This document shows positions 36,692 through 46,752 of a stretch of DNA of 64,000 nucleotides, piece by piece. Made by a program: the position numbers and the translations under genes. Origin of the DNA: Mycoplasma nasistruthionis. Its GTDB lineage: Bacteria > Bacillota_I > Bacilli_A > Mycoplasmatales > Metamycoplasmataceae. Under the pieces are notes generated by a model that searched no databases, was not told where the DNA came from, and was given only the letters and a program-made list of their open reading frames with translations. Location of the stretch: positions 372,001-436,000 of the forward strand of contig NZ_CP040825.1 of NCBI RefSeq assembly GCF_006228185.1. Direction: 5' to 3'. Position 1 is the stretch's first letter, and each line of letters starts with the position of its first letter.

Positions 36692-37519
36692 CTATGATAA
36701 TAGCATTTTTATTTCATCTGCATAAATGTTTGGATTATCTTCTGGAATTGGTGTTTCTAAAATAATTGGAATATTGTCAAAATCTTTGTCAAAGACAAAT
36801 TTTTTCAAAGTTTCTAAACCAATATAACCTTTACCGATGTTGGCATGGCGATCTTTGTGACTACGTACATCATTCTTAGAGTCGTTTAAGTGAATAACTG
36901 CCACTTCTTTTAATAAATCTCATTTAACAAGTTCCTTTTTAAAACCTTCATAGTCTTGTAAGTCATATCCAGCATCTCATAAATGGCAAGTGTCTAAACA
37001 TATTTTTAAACGATCATGATTAACTCACTTGATTACGTGTGCTAGTTGTTCTAAGTCACGTCCTACTTCCGTACCTTTACCTGACATGCTTTCTAAACAA
37101 ATTACTACATCATTAGTGTTTTCAATGACTTCATTTAATGAGTCAATTAAAGTATCTAAAGCTTCTTCAACATCATATTCAACTGAAGCTCCTGGGTGAA
37201 GGACTAAATATTTAAATCCAGCTTGTTCCATTCTTTTGATTTCGTCGATTAAGAAATCAATTGCAAACCTGTTTTTTGATGGGTTTGAAGGGTTAATGAT
37301 ATATGGTGCATGAACCACAATATCATGTGCCGGAATTAATGCTTCATATTTTTCTTTATATAAATCTAAGTTATATTTTTCAACAGCTACCCGAGCTGTG
37401 TTTTGTGGTGCGCCCAAGTAAATCATTAAAGTGTTTGCACCATTGTTTAAGGCATTTTGGCATGAATCTGTTAAATAATTTGGTGCTTTGAATGATATGT
37501 GTGAACCTAGTTTAATCAT
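36692..37519 (-). CDS. nfo: Endonuclease IV (apurinic/apyrimidinic)
   Basis: 275 residues, TIM-barrel Nfo. It cuts the backbone at abasic sites in base-excision repair. The three-zinc ligands can be followed: HISF (~8), HAPYIIN (~70), LHPGA (~110), CLESMSGKG, CLDTCHLWDAG, HLNDSKNDVRSHKDRHANIG and ILETP near the end. The first codons overlap the end of the K+ channel gene by 8 nt, so the two are probably co-transcribed. Confidence 0.96.
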
Positions 37520-38627
37520 TTTTATCTCCTTTTTGACTTTCTAGCTTTGCAGCTTGATCTAAATCAATTGTTTGTTCCTGATTTTTAGACTTTTTAGTCT
37601 TTTTAATATGGTTTTGCATTTCACTTAAAAATGAACCAGCAATAATCCCTGAAGGTATAGCTATAATAGCAATTGATACTAGTGAAATAAACATTACAAT
37701 ACCCTTACTAATTGGCGCATGTGGTACAAAATCACCATATCCGATTGTTGTTAGGGTAATTGTTGTGAAGTATAAAGCATCTCAAATATCTGTGACATAT
37801 CCATTTGATAAAGTTTGAAAAGAAGCCACTAAAGAACTTGGTAAAGCAATTTTGCCATTTAATAAATGTTGATAGTAATCATTTACAGTATATTGCTTAT
37901 TAGACAGTTCTGGAATTGAATTTTGATTATCAAGCAATCATTGTTTTTGAATGTTTTCTAAATAGTTTAATTCGTTATTTCAAATTAATAAGGCAAAAAT
38001 AACAATTAAAATCATAATTAAGATAAAAACATAAGTTAAAACACTTTTTTGATCTTGAAAGACTGAAGTAATGATTTTAAATGGTGCAAATAATTGTAAG
38101 ATAAATAAAAATCTAATAATTTTAAAAATATTCAGCGATTTAAAATGACTGAAAAACCTTGCAGCTCCAGATAGTTGATAAGAATTGTTTTCACTTGCTG
38201 GTAGTAGAAATTCAATCGCATTAAATGAAGCAAAAACACAAAGCATTATAATAATTGCCTTAAATGAAAACAAGTAATTTAAGGTCGATTTTCAGTGTGG
38301 TGTGGTTAAATTGTTTTTTGTTCGATAAGTTAAAAAATGCATAACATAATCAAATAAAAATACAAAAAAAGTTATTACTTGAACAGTTGATAAAAACCTT
38401 TGTCAATGTTCTTTTGCACTCGAGTTTGAATTTGAAATTGTTATTAAAGATAAAAATGAAAAAAAGCAAATAACACTAATGATTGAGGCATATAAGTAGG
38501 TTAAAAACCTAATTTTTTTACTTTCTTTTTCTAAAGATATTGGGATAGAATTTTGAGATCAAGTAATGATACTCAAAATCTTTAAAAAAGCTTTTTTGTC
38601 AGTCTTTAGCAAATCAAATATTTTCAT
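37512..38627 (-). CDS. Voltage-gated-type potassium channel
   Basis: 371 residues with five or six membrane helices, then a pore loop. The selectivity filter is complete: TITLTTIGYGDFVPHAP near residue 290, followed by a final helix and a charged C-terminal tail. It forms a K+-selective pore in the cell membrane. The S4-like region has spaced basic residues (FKSLNIFKIIRFLFIL), but voltage sensing is not certain. ATG 38627 follows TATAAT by 6 nt, so the transcript is probably leaderless. Confidence 0.88.
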
Positions 38628-38633
38628 AAATTA

Positions 38634-38639
38634 ATTATA
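38634..38639 (-). promoter_or_regulatory. Leaderless -10 promoter of the K+ channel gene
   Basis: TATAAT, 6 nt, ATG, and no ribosome-binding site. Confidence 0.6.
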
Positions 38640-38670
38640 AAGTAATTACTTTATAAGCAAAATAAAACAA

Positions 38671-38693
38671 AAATGCACATTTTACTGTGCATT
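38671..38693 (-). terminator. Terminator of the LacI-type regulator gene
   Basis: 8-bp stem AATGCACA / TGTGCATT, then T5 on the minus strand. It overlaps the stop codon. Confidence 0.8.
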
Positions 38694-39666
38694 AAAGTTT
38701 TAGGCTTTCGATAATTTTTGGCATCACTAATCTTGTCGCAGGTTCTTCATCATCAGGAGACATTTCTGTAATTAATTTTTCAATTTCAAATCCAATTCCT
38801 GGATAATCAATAAAGATTTTTCCATAGTATGAATTTAATTGGTCATTAACTGAAGTGTATCCGATGTCTGTTAATTTAAAATATTCTTTCCCTTTTAAAA
38901 GAAGTGCTGAATAAACATTGTGTGAAGAACAAATGATGTTAGTGAATTTGTTTTTAACAGCAAAACTAATAAATTCTTTTAATTCAACTGCTCTACGAAT
39001 TGAATGAATTGCATATTTAAATGGTTCAACTCCAACTTCACGACATGCTTCTTTAAATCCTGAATATCTGATGTCACATTGAGTTTTATTCAATGTTAAA
39101 TCTTCTAGGAAAATTAGTCTTTGATTGTCTTTAGGTAGAATTGATTTAAAATATTTTGTCAATTCATAAAATCCACGGTGTTCATCTACTGCTACTCATG
39201 AAACACCTGGAACTTTGTGTCCATAAACAATTATTTTAACGTCTTCAATTGAACGTAAGAAATTAAATAGCTTTTGGTCATATTCACTAATAAAAACTAC
39301 GATAGCACTAGGTTTTCAAGTTATTAGATATCTAATTGTGTCAGTATAATCTTCTGTTGTTGTTCCTGTGTATACTGAAGCTACTCTACGTTTGTTTTTG
39401 AAACATTGAACGATAATTCCGTCTACAATGTGCTGATAAACTCTTGAACCAAAAGCAGGAGTTACAACAAAAACTGAACCTTCTTTAGATAATTCTCTTA
39501 GTTGTCTTCCTGATGGTGGTACATAATCATCTAATGTTTTAATTACTTCTTCTATTCTTTTAGAAGCCTTAGCTGAAACATAACCGTTATTATAGTAGCG
39601 ACTAATTGTGGAAACAGAGACCCCTGCTACTTTTGAGATTTCCTTATACGAAATGGTTTTCTTCAT
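38692..39666 (-). CDS. LacI/GalR-type transcriptional regulator
   Basis: 324 residues. The N-terminal helix-turn-helix and hinge are typical (TISYKEISKVAGVSVSTISR, then KASKRIEEVI). The C-terminal domain looks like a periplasmic-binding-protein fold, with a mid-protein SWVAVDEHRGFYELTKYF matching the family VD...G...A region. Sugar-type effectors are usual, but none is implied by the neighbours. ATG 39666 follows TATAAT by 8 nt: leaderless. A separate small RNA gene lies immediately upstream on the same strand. Confidence 0.88.
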
Positions 39667-39674
39667 ATATTTTA

Positions 39675-39680
39675 ATTATA
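39675..39680 (-). promoter_or_regulatory. Leaderless -10 promoter of the LacI-type gene
   Basis: TATAAT, 8 nt, ATG. It lies downstream of the small RNA terminator, so the two transcripts are independent. Confidence 0.55.
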
Positions 39681-39733
39681 GTACACTTTTTTTCGTTTTT
39701 CATTATTATGGGATTTTTTCATAAATGTGAAAC

Positions 39734-39836
39734 AAAAAACTCGCCTTAGCGAGTTGTATCATAATGTGAACGGCGAGTTATATTCGCAAGCAGTGAAGTC
39801 TTATAGGCTTCTCATTCTTTAGTTTCCTAAAGCACT
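39734..39836 (-). ncRNA. Unidentified ~103-nt structured RNA with own promoter and terminator
   Basis: A near-perfect promoter (see 39843-39870) would start the RNA at about CAGUG. CAGUG pairs CACUG, closing a three-way junction whose arms are CUUUAG-GAAA-CUAAAG and GAAG...CUUC. Next comes GCGA-AUAUAAC-UCGC, then the terminator AACTCGCTAAGGCGAGTT plus T6 at 39734-39755. AACTCGC occurs twice (39773-39779 and 39749-39755 on the minus strand), and either copy could pair with GGCGAGTT, hinting at alternative folds. It lacks the SRP, tmRNA, RNase P or tRNA signatures I know. No ORF with a plausible start fits. Confidence 0.7.
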
Positions 39837-39842
39837 GAATAA

Positions 39843-39870
39843 ATTATAGCACCAAGATTTTAAAAGTCAA
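39843..39870 (-). promoter_or_regulatory. Strong promoter of the small RNA gene
   Basis: TTGACT (39865-39870), 16-nt spacer, TATAAT (39843-39848). The best -35/-10 pair seen in the window. Confidence 0.8.
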
Positions 39871-39934
39871 GAAGTTTTTTAATAATTCTTTTATTTTTTG
39901 TTTAATTGTTGTTTTTGAAAGTTAAAAATTATTA

Positions 39935-42577
39935 TTAAATATTTTTAATCATTGCATCAAATGCTTTATCAAATTCAGGTATTGTTGTTTCTTTATTAAA
40001 GAAAGGTAAACCAAAGATTTTTGTATTTTCTTTATACCCTTCATCAACAGATGCGTTGAATTCTATTTTGCCTAAAAAGTCTTCTTTCCATTTATCTTTT
40101 TCAATTAAATGTTCACCTTTAGGTTCAATATAAGTTTGTAGCAGTTTTGATCCTTTGTAATCCTTTTTAGTTATTAATAATAAATAGTCTGGTTCAAATC
40201 TTTCACCATCTTCAAATGAATAAATAGATAGTTCTGCTATTCTTTCATTTCTAACAACATAGTATTTTAAATCTTTATCTTTTAATTTTGGTTCTAAATA
40301 GTCTTTAAAGTGTTTGATAAAAGCTTTTTCTTCAACTGTTCCATAGTTGTCGTTGTAAACATATCAATCTTCTTCACTTAGATTTAAGTAGTATTCAATA
40401 TTTTTACTTTGACTTTGTGAAACCCCTTGCCCATCATTTGCTCTAATTTCTTTTAGTCGTATCTTTTTATCTTTAATAACTTTCTTCAATTCAATTGGTG
40501 TAAATTCAGAAGTACCAATATATTTTTGTTTAATAGAACCTACATGATTGGCAATATCTGTAAAAGCTTTTTTAACAGCTTTAAATAAATCTCTTCCAGT
40601 AATCTTGTCAAAGTGAGTTATATGAATTGAACATTGACCTAAATAATTATCTGAAGTAAAAAATTCTACTTTTGATTTTAGGTTAGGATATTTTTGCTTT
40701 AAGAAACTAAATTTTAAAGCCTCAAAATATTCACTTGTTCCTAATAGAGTATTTAATCCTATTTCCATATGATCTGTTGGCAATGTTTTATCTTTGATAT
40801 GAAATCTAAAAATTTGTGTTTTTTCTTTAAGTGATGAGTTTTTAGTTTCATTATCATCAAACAAGCCAATTGTTTGACCGCTGATATTATTTTCAACTTT
40901 ATAATAATATGTTTTTGTTTTAAATGAACCTTCAATGCCTTGAATTTCATCCCTTGTTTTCGGAACTCTTTTATTTCTAAAAATTACACCATGATTATAT
41001 AGCGGCGTTTCTTTAAAGTTATCTTTTAGTTTGTATTCTAATTCAACAGTGTCAGATGACTGAAGCCCTGTCTCTATTAGAGCTCTTTTTAGTTCAGAAA
41101 TATAACTAGAGTCATTTTTACTGTGAAAGTACATTGTTTCTAAAATTCTGTATTGATTTGTGATATCGTAATCAAATTTTCTTTTGAAAATATTTTCTTC
41201 TTCACTATCATCTTCAATTATGAAAGGATAATATCTAGCTCCTCTACCAATTAACTGAGCTTCTTTTATTGTATATGGAGCAACTGTACTCTTTCCACCT
41301 TGTCTAGTATCATATAAACGAACGATGTCATATAAGTTTAGAACATCTCACCCTTCATTTAGCATATCAACCGAAAACACTAAACGAATTGGATTATCTA
41401 AATCTTCTAAAGAATTCACGAGAAGTTGTTTTTCTTTGTTGTTATCTGTTGATCCATTAATAATTATTGAATTATTAGTTGTAAATGAATCTTGAATTGA
41501 GTGTTTAAGCGTCTCTAATGTTTCATCTTTTGCTTTGAAATATTGAATAGCTGATTTTAAAGTAGGAATTTCACTGTTTTCTAGTTCTAATAGTTCATCT
41601 GTAGTTAATTCTTTAATTTTTTTAAAAAAATGTTCGTAAAAAGTTTCTGATTCGCTGATTTTTTGTGACTTAAGCATTACAACAGGTTTTTTATTTAATT
41701 TTAAGTCACTAAATAAAAACCTTCGATATTCACTCATAACAAGCGCCATTAAGGCTCTAGTTCATAAATCTGTGTCTGTTGCAAAGTTTTGGAAATCCTT
41801 TGTATATCCACATTCTCTGAATTTATATAAAGGATAATCAAAAATGATTTTGTCTCTGTATTTCTGCAATACATTTGCATTCTTTAGATCACAAGTTGCT
41901 GTAAATTCTAACAGGATGTTATCCTTATTTCTATCAAATGCAGCTTTAACTGAATTTTCTCAACTAGCTTCATCAGGATCGATTTTTCCTTTTTTAGTTG
42001 ATGAATTTACGTGGTGACTTTCATCTGATATAAAGACTATTTGATTGTCTTCAAAATCATTTCAAGTTATTGTATTTTCTTTACTTTCTAATAGATTTAA
42101 GTGCAGCTTTTGAGTTGTTGTAAAAACAATTTCGATTGTGTTTTTTTCTAAATTATTACTAAAATTTTCAACTTTATCAATTTTGATTTTTTCACCTAAA
42201 TATTCAATGTTTTCATTAAATAAGTATTTTTGTGACAATGAGTTTGTAAAGTTATCAATTGTTTTCTCTAAGACATTTGTCTGATTGACAAAGAATAAAA
42301 ACTTTCTATAACCTTTGGTGTATAAATACAAAATCAAACCAGCCATTATGACAGTTTTACCACTACCTGTAGCCATATGGAACAGATTTTCTATTTTCTT
42401 GTTTTTTCTTAAATGTTCTGACTCGAAATAAGTAACAAAATGTCTAAAAGCTTGAATTTGATATTCTCTTAAAACTAATTTATTAGAAACTCCTTGTTTG
42501 ATAATTTCTGGTAATTGTTCAGTTTTATCAACATTGTGTAAAACTTCTAAATCTTGATATAAAAAACGTTGTTCCAT
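39935..42577 (-). CDS. res: Type III restriction enzyme Res subunit
   Basis: 880 residues. The N-terminal superfamily 2 helicase has Walker A MATGSGKTVI (~75), DESHH box (~180), late motifs FSVDMLNEGWDV and QLIGRGARYYPF. The C-terminal nuclease part has EPDYLLLITK and YIEPKGEHL, a PD-(D/E)xK-like core. Res translocates and cuts DNA together with Mod. ATG 42577 is chosen over the ORF-extending ATG 42625 because AAGGAAG lies just upstream and the mod stop is adjacent. Translation is coupled to mod, so a mod frameshift may also reduce Res. Confidence 0.93.
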
Positions 42578-42578
42578 T

Positions 42579-44453
42579 TTATCTTCCTTTATAAAATGAA
42601 TCAGTGAACTTTTTATCACTTTCACTTATTTGATAATTTTGATCATTGATATCAGAATAATTTACATAAAGTTTATTTTTGTCAATTAATTTAATAAGTA
42701 CATTTTTCTTATCTTGAAGTGATAAATTATCAAATTCTAATTCTGTTGCTTCTAATTCATCTTGAATAACATAAGGGACTATTCTTTCATCAGAAAAAAT
42801 ATTTTCTTTAATTTGTTGAATATTTTCTTCTGTTGCTTGTTGAATTTGTTTAATTCTAGCATTTGCATCATCTAACAATTCACAGTAGACAAAACTGCCA
42901 CCACCTTGTCAATTTACTGATTTAGAAATTCCACCTTGTTCTCCTTCAATAACTTTTTTAAGTCTTTCAACAGTTATATTTTGAATGTAGTCCATTTGCT
43001 CAATTCCAATGTATTTACGACCCATTTTATGAGCAACAGCTGCAGTTGTTCCTGAACCTAAGCAAAAATCTAGAACTACGTCATTTTCATTTGTGGATAA
43101 CTCTAAAATTCTTTCAATTAATTGTTCTGGTTTTGGATTACTAAATATATTTTTGCCAAACAATTTCTTTAAATGCATTGTACCGTTTGTTGTAGTTCCT
43201 ACGTCATCTCAAATGGTTTTTGCTACTCTTCCTCTTTCTTGAGCTTCATATAGGAATCTTTTTCTTTGTGGTCCAGCTTCTCCATTAACGCCAAAAACTA
43301 TTCTATTGTCTTGTAGTAATTCTTGAAACTTGTTGTAGTCATTTTTTCAGCTGCACCCTTCATTTGGTAGATATTTCACACCTGTTTTTGGATTAATAAT
43401 TTCATATTGTTGATTAGGTCCTCAACCGCCAACTTGAAAAGGATCTGCTTTTCAAGGACCTCTTGGATCATTATCAGGATTAGAAAAACCTTCACCGTCT
43501 TCTTTCAAGCGAAACTCTGTTCTATTTTTAATGTAATAATCTTTGTTTTGAAAATACACTAAGGTATGAGTATGAGAAACTGAAACAAGTGCTGTGTTAG
43601 TAACTGATTTAGTAGAATTTCAAATAATATCATTTAAAAAATTTTCAACACCAAATATGTCATCCATTAATACTTTGCAGTAATGCGCTTCACTGTCACT
43701 TAAACTTACAAAAATAACACCATCGTCTTTTAAAAGTTTTTTGGCTAATTCAAGTCTATTTTTCATGAAAGTTAATCATGTTGAATGATTAAATCTATCA
43801 TTGTAATTAAAACTATCTTTACCGGTGTTATATGGTGGATCTATATAAATACATTTGATTTTATTTTCATATTTTGTTAGCAATGTTGCTAGAGCTATTA
43901 AATTATTACCTTTGATTATTAAGTTGTCATTTTCATTAAAAATGATATCTTCTTCAACACCATCAGTTTTATATCTTTTTGCATTTGATAAAACTTTTGG
44001 TGCTAGCATATTGCTAATTTGATCATTAGCAATGATCTCATGATAGAAAATTTCATCTCTTTTTTGATCATCCTTGTCTTGTCCGCCTTGCAGTATACAA
44101 TCCTTGAATGGAAAATCAAGAACTACATCATTCAACTTATTGATAAAATTGCCGTTTTTTGCTAAACCGATTTTATTTGTATATGCTGTATAAGAGTCTG
44201 GTAAAAATTCTTTTGATTCAATGAATCAAGCGAATTTTTGTTTATCAAAAACTAATGTTTTATTGACGTTTTTAAAAAATGTTTGTTTAACTGATTCATC
44301 ACTTAAAAGCAATGAAATCAATTCTTCATCCATTTTCATTACGTCACTATAAACAGAGGCTTTTAATAATTTTTCCCCCCCCTCATTTTCTGAGATGTAT
44401 TTATTTGATGTTTTTAGTAAATTTGAAACTGTTTCAAAAATATTTTGCTTCAT
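42579..44453 (-). CDS. mod: Type III DNA methyltransferase Mod with a G8 tract
   Basis: 624 residues. Adenine-N6 methyltransferase of the beta class: the catalytic DPPY is in CIYIDPPYNTGKDSFNYNDR (~200) and the AdoMet motif DFCLGSGTTAAVAHKMGRKYIG follows near residue 440, as type III Mod proteins arrange them. The region between holds the target-recognition domain. Codons 24-26 are read from GAGGGGGGGG (G8 at 44375-44382), a slippery tract rare in this AT-rich genome. The window has it in frame (ON). SD AAAGGAT before ATG 44453. Confidence 0.94.
44375..44382 (-). repeat. Poly-G tract (G8) in the 5' part of mod
   Basis: Eight consecutive C on the plus strand. The longest G/C homopolymer I noticed in the window. 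Loss or gain of one base would stop translation early. Confidence 0.9.
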
Positions 44454-44647
44454 TTTTATCCTTTTGTTTTAATTAGTTTTTAATTTTGCTGTATACAAGC
44501 TTATTGTATTTTTATTATATTAAATTAATTGGTAAAGCTCATTCAAGTATTTATAAACTTAACAATTTCGGAGTTATATTAATGTTTTGTACTTTAGAAA
44601 AATTAAAACCAATGCATAAAAATGCATTGGTTAATAAATTTGATAAT

Positions 44648-45310
44648 TTAATTGTTGTTTTTAAAAGTTAAAAGTTTATCTCTGTAATATTCATATTGTT
44701 GTTTTCTGAGTTTGATTTCTAATGGTAAAGTTTCTAGTGTTTGATTAATCATGAAATACATTTTATCAAGAATATTGGCAAGATAATTTTGAACTTCAAT
44801 TGATGGCATAAAAATTTCTATGTTCTTTAATTCATTCTTTGATAAATTAAATCTTGTTGTTCCTGAAACACATTTAAGAATTTTATTTCTAACTTCATTA
44901 CTTCTAAAATAATGAGAAATAAAGCTCAGGTTTATCTTATTTAAATCTTTAAATCTAAAACCGAAACAAAAACTGTTTAAATAAACAGGATCTTTTGTTT
45001 GTCTTTTATAAACAGAAGTCATTCCTGTTTCATCAAATGTTTCTGAAGAAACTGTAAAAAACAAATCGCCGTAATCTACTCTATTTTGATTTTCTCCATT
45101 TTGAACATTTACTTTCTTGAAATCAATGTCTGTAATAAATAAATTATTAAAAACATCTAAATAACTTACATAGTTAGAATTGAATTTATCACTAAAATCA
45201 TTTTTATTTTTATTTTTTAAACCTGAGTAAAAATCTCCTAATTGATGTAATTTTGGTAAAGCAAACTTAATATATGCTTTTTCCAGAAATTCAAGATACA
45301 GGCTATCTAG
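44648..45310 (-). CDS. Third target-recognition module, downstream part of hsdS
   Basis: Open frame of 220 codons with no good start of its own. It begins right after the (AG)10 tract that ends the hsdS frame. It holds one target-recognition half-domain (from FALPKLHQLGDF on) and a conserved helix ending EIKLRKQQYEYYRDKLLTF, nearly the same as the end of hsdS (EIKLRQQQYEYYRDKLLNF). With 8 or 11 AG units it would be fused to hsdS. At 10 units it is separate and perhaps silent. The first Met in frame is at 45064. Confidence 0.75.
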   Translation of the reverse strand, partial: LDSLYLEFLEKAYIKFALPKLHQLGDFYSGLKNKNKNDFSDKFNSNYVSYLDVFNNLFITDIDFKKVNVQNGENQNRVDYGDLFFTVSSETFDETGMTSVYKRQTKDPVYLNSFCFGFRFKDLNKINLSFISHYFRSNEVRNKILKCVSGTTRFNLSKNELKNIEIFMPSIEVQNYLANILDKMYFMINQTLETLPLEIKLRKQQYEYYRDKLLTFKNNN

Positions 45311-46582
45311 CTCTCTCTCTCTCTCTCTCTTGGTTTTCTGAAACTTTATTCACAACCTTGAAGTTTAACAGTTTGTCCCTGTAGTATTCATATTGTTGTT
45401 GTCTTAATTTGATTTCTTCCAGTAGTGGTCCTGAAGAATCTTCAACCATTTTAGATAATTTGTCTAATATTTGGACTATTTGTTTTTGAATTTGAATAGA
45501 TGGAATTGTTAAAGTTAATTTTTCTATCTCTGATTTGTTTATAGTTTGTCTTGTTGAACCATAAACTTTGGTATATATTTGTTGTCTTCTAAATCCTTCT
45601 GAATCAAATAAGTAACTTAAATAGCTAGATGTAATTAAATTTGGTGTTTTTAATCTCAATCTTGTTAGATGGTATGAAAATACAGTGTTTTCCAAATCAT
45701 TTAAAATAACTGAAGTACGACAGATATCTTCAGATGTTTCTGATGATGTAGTTAGCAGAATATCGCCTTTTAATAAATTGGCTTTTTTAATTTGTTGTTC
45801 TTTTCCGCTTGTTATTGAAAAAATAAAATCTTTATCAATGTATTTGTTTTTATAAACATCCATGTAATTTGCTAAATAAACTTCTTGTTCATCTTCAAAA
45901 ATTTTTTTATCGAGACCAGATGAATTAATGTCAATGACATCTGCCAGCTTGACTTCTTTTATTAAGTTTTTTGTTTGAGAAGTCAATTTAACTAATGAAT
46001 CATATGATAATAATTTATTTCTATATTCCTCATACTGAATATTAGCTTCCTCAAGAGCTTCCTCAAGAGCTTCCTCAAGAGCTTCCTCAAGCTCAGTCAT
46101 TTTGTCCAAGGTTTGACTAATTTTTATTTGTTTATCGATCGGGGGCAGTGTTATCTCTATTTCAGCAAAAACATTGCTCATTAATTTGGCATTACCAATA
46201 CTTCGGTTCACATATTGTTTTGCAATAAATTTCAGGTAATGATATGCGAATTTTGTATTAACATTTTGTTGATCTTTGTTTACTAAAACACCACACACAT
46301 TTGTTGCTGAAAATTTTTCATTCCTATAAAACACACTTCCAGCATGAGCACCGTCTGTTGTTCATGTGATATATTCACCATCATAGTCGTATGAATTAAT
46401 GCTTCCTATACAACCGTTGTTGATAGTTTTTGAAGAATAGACCGGAAAAGTTCCAGGATTTTCTTCAATATATTTTTGAGAAATAACTCTTCCTCTTTTT
46501 ATTTCAAAAATTTCAGATACTTTTTTGTTATAAAGTTTTCTATATTAAAAAATTTCTCAAAAGTAAAAATTTTATTTTCCAT
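45303..46582 (-). CDS. hsdS: Type I-like specificity subunit HsdS with (AG)10 and LEEA repeats
   Basis: About 426 residues, two target-recognition domains each followed by a conserved coiled-coil helix, normal HsdS size. The spacer helix contains LEEA four times (46045-46092). The C-terminal codons are an (AG)10 tract translated ERERERAR, then stop. At the 5' end ATG 46582 is out of frame with the body. One more A in an A6 run (T6 at 46521-46526) restores it (NFITKKVSEIFEIKRGR). No hsdM or hsdR is in the window, so partner subunits must be elsewhere or absent. Confidence 0.85.
45311..45330 (-). repeat. (AG)10 dinucleotide repeat in hsdS
   Basis: Ten CT units on the plus strand. With n = 10 the frame ends in TAG at 45303. 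n = 8 or 11 fuses it to the next module. n = 9 or 12 gives an immediate TAG. Confidence 0.93.
46045..46092 (-). repeat. Four 12-bp tandem repeats encoding LEEA in the HsdS spacer
   Basis: Unit GCTTCCTCAAGA on the plus strand, four copies (last with one mismatch). In frame, so unit number changes helix length without breaking the gene. Confidence 0.93.
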
Positions 46583-46709
46583 AATTTACCAAATTCTCTG
46601 TCTTGTTATAAAGTTAATAAATAACCTAAATAATATTGTATTTCTACATTTCATAAAACTATTTAAATTCTATCAAAGTTGATTGATATATCAAGTTTAT
46701 TGACAATTA

Positions 46710-46740
46710 AAAAGACGCTTTATGATAAAAAGCGTCTTTT
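46710..46740 (-). terminator. Terminator of the degV-tsaE-tsaB-tsaD operon
   Basis: 12-bp perfect stem AAAAGACGCTTT / AAAGCGTCTTTT, 12 nt past the tsaD stop. Confidence 0.9.
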
Positions 46741-46752
46741 ATAATTTAAAAC

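Noticed and set aside
39734-39836. SRP (4.5S) RNA, tRNA, tmRNA or purine riboswitch
   Set aside because: I could not find the conserved GGAAG/AGCA helix 8 bases, a cloverleaf, or the purine-junction bases. The next gene also has its own promoter after the terminator.
42578-42625. Upstream ATG 42625 as the start of res
   Set aside because: It would overlap mod by 47 nt and has no ribosome-binding site. ATG 42577 has AAGGAAG just ahead of it.
46045-46092. Tandem 12-bp repeats as a possible CRISPR or VNTR array
   Set aside because: No spacers, unit too short, and in frame inside hsdS as LEEA codons.
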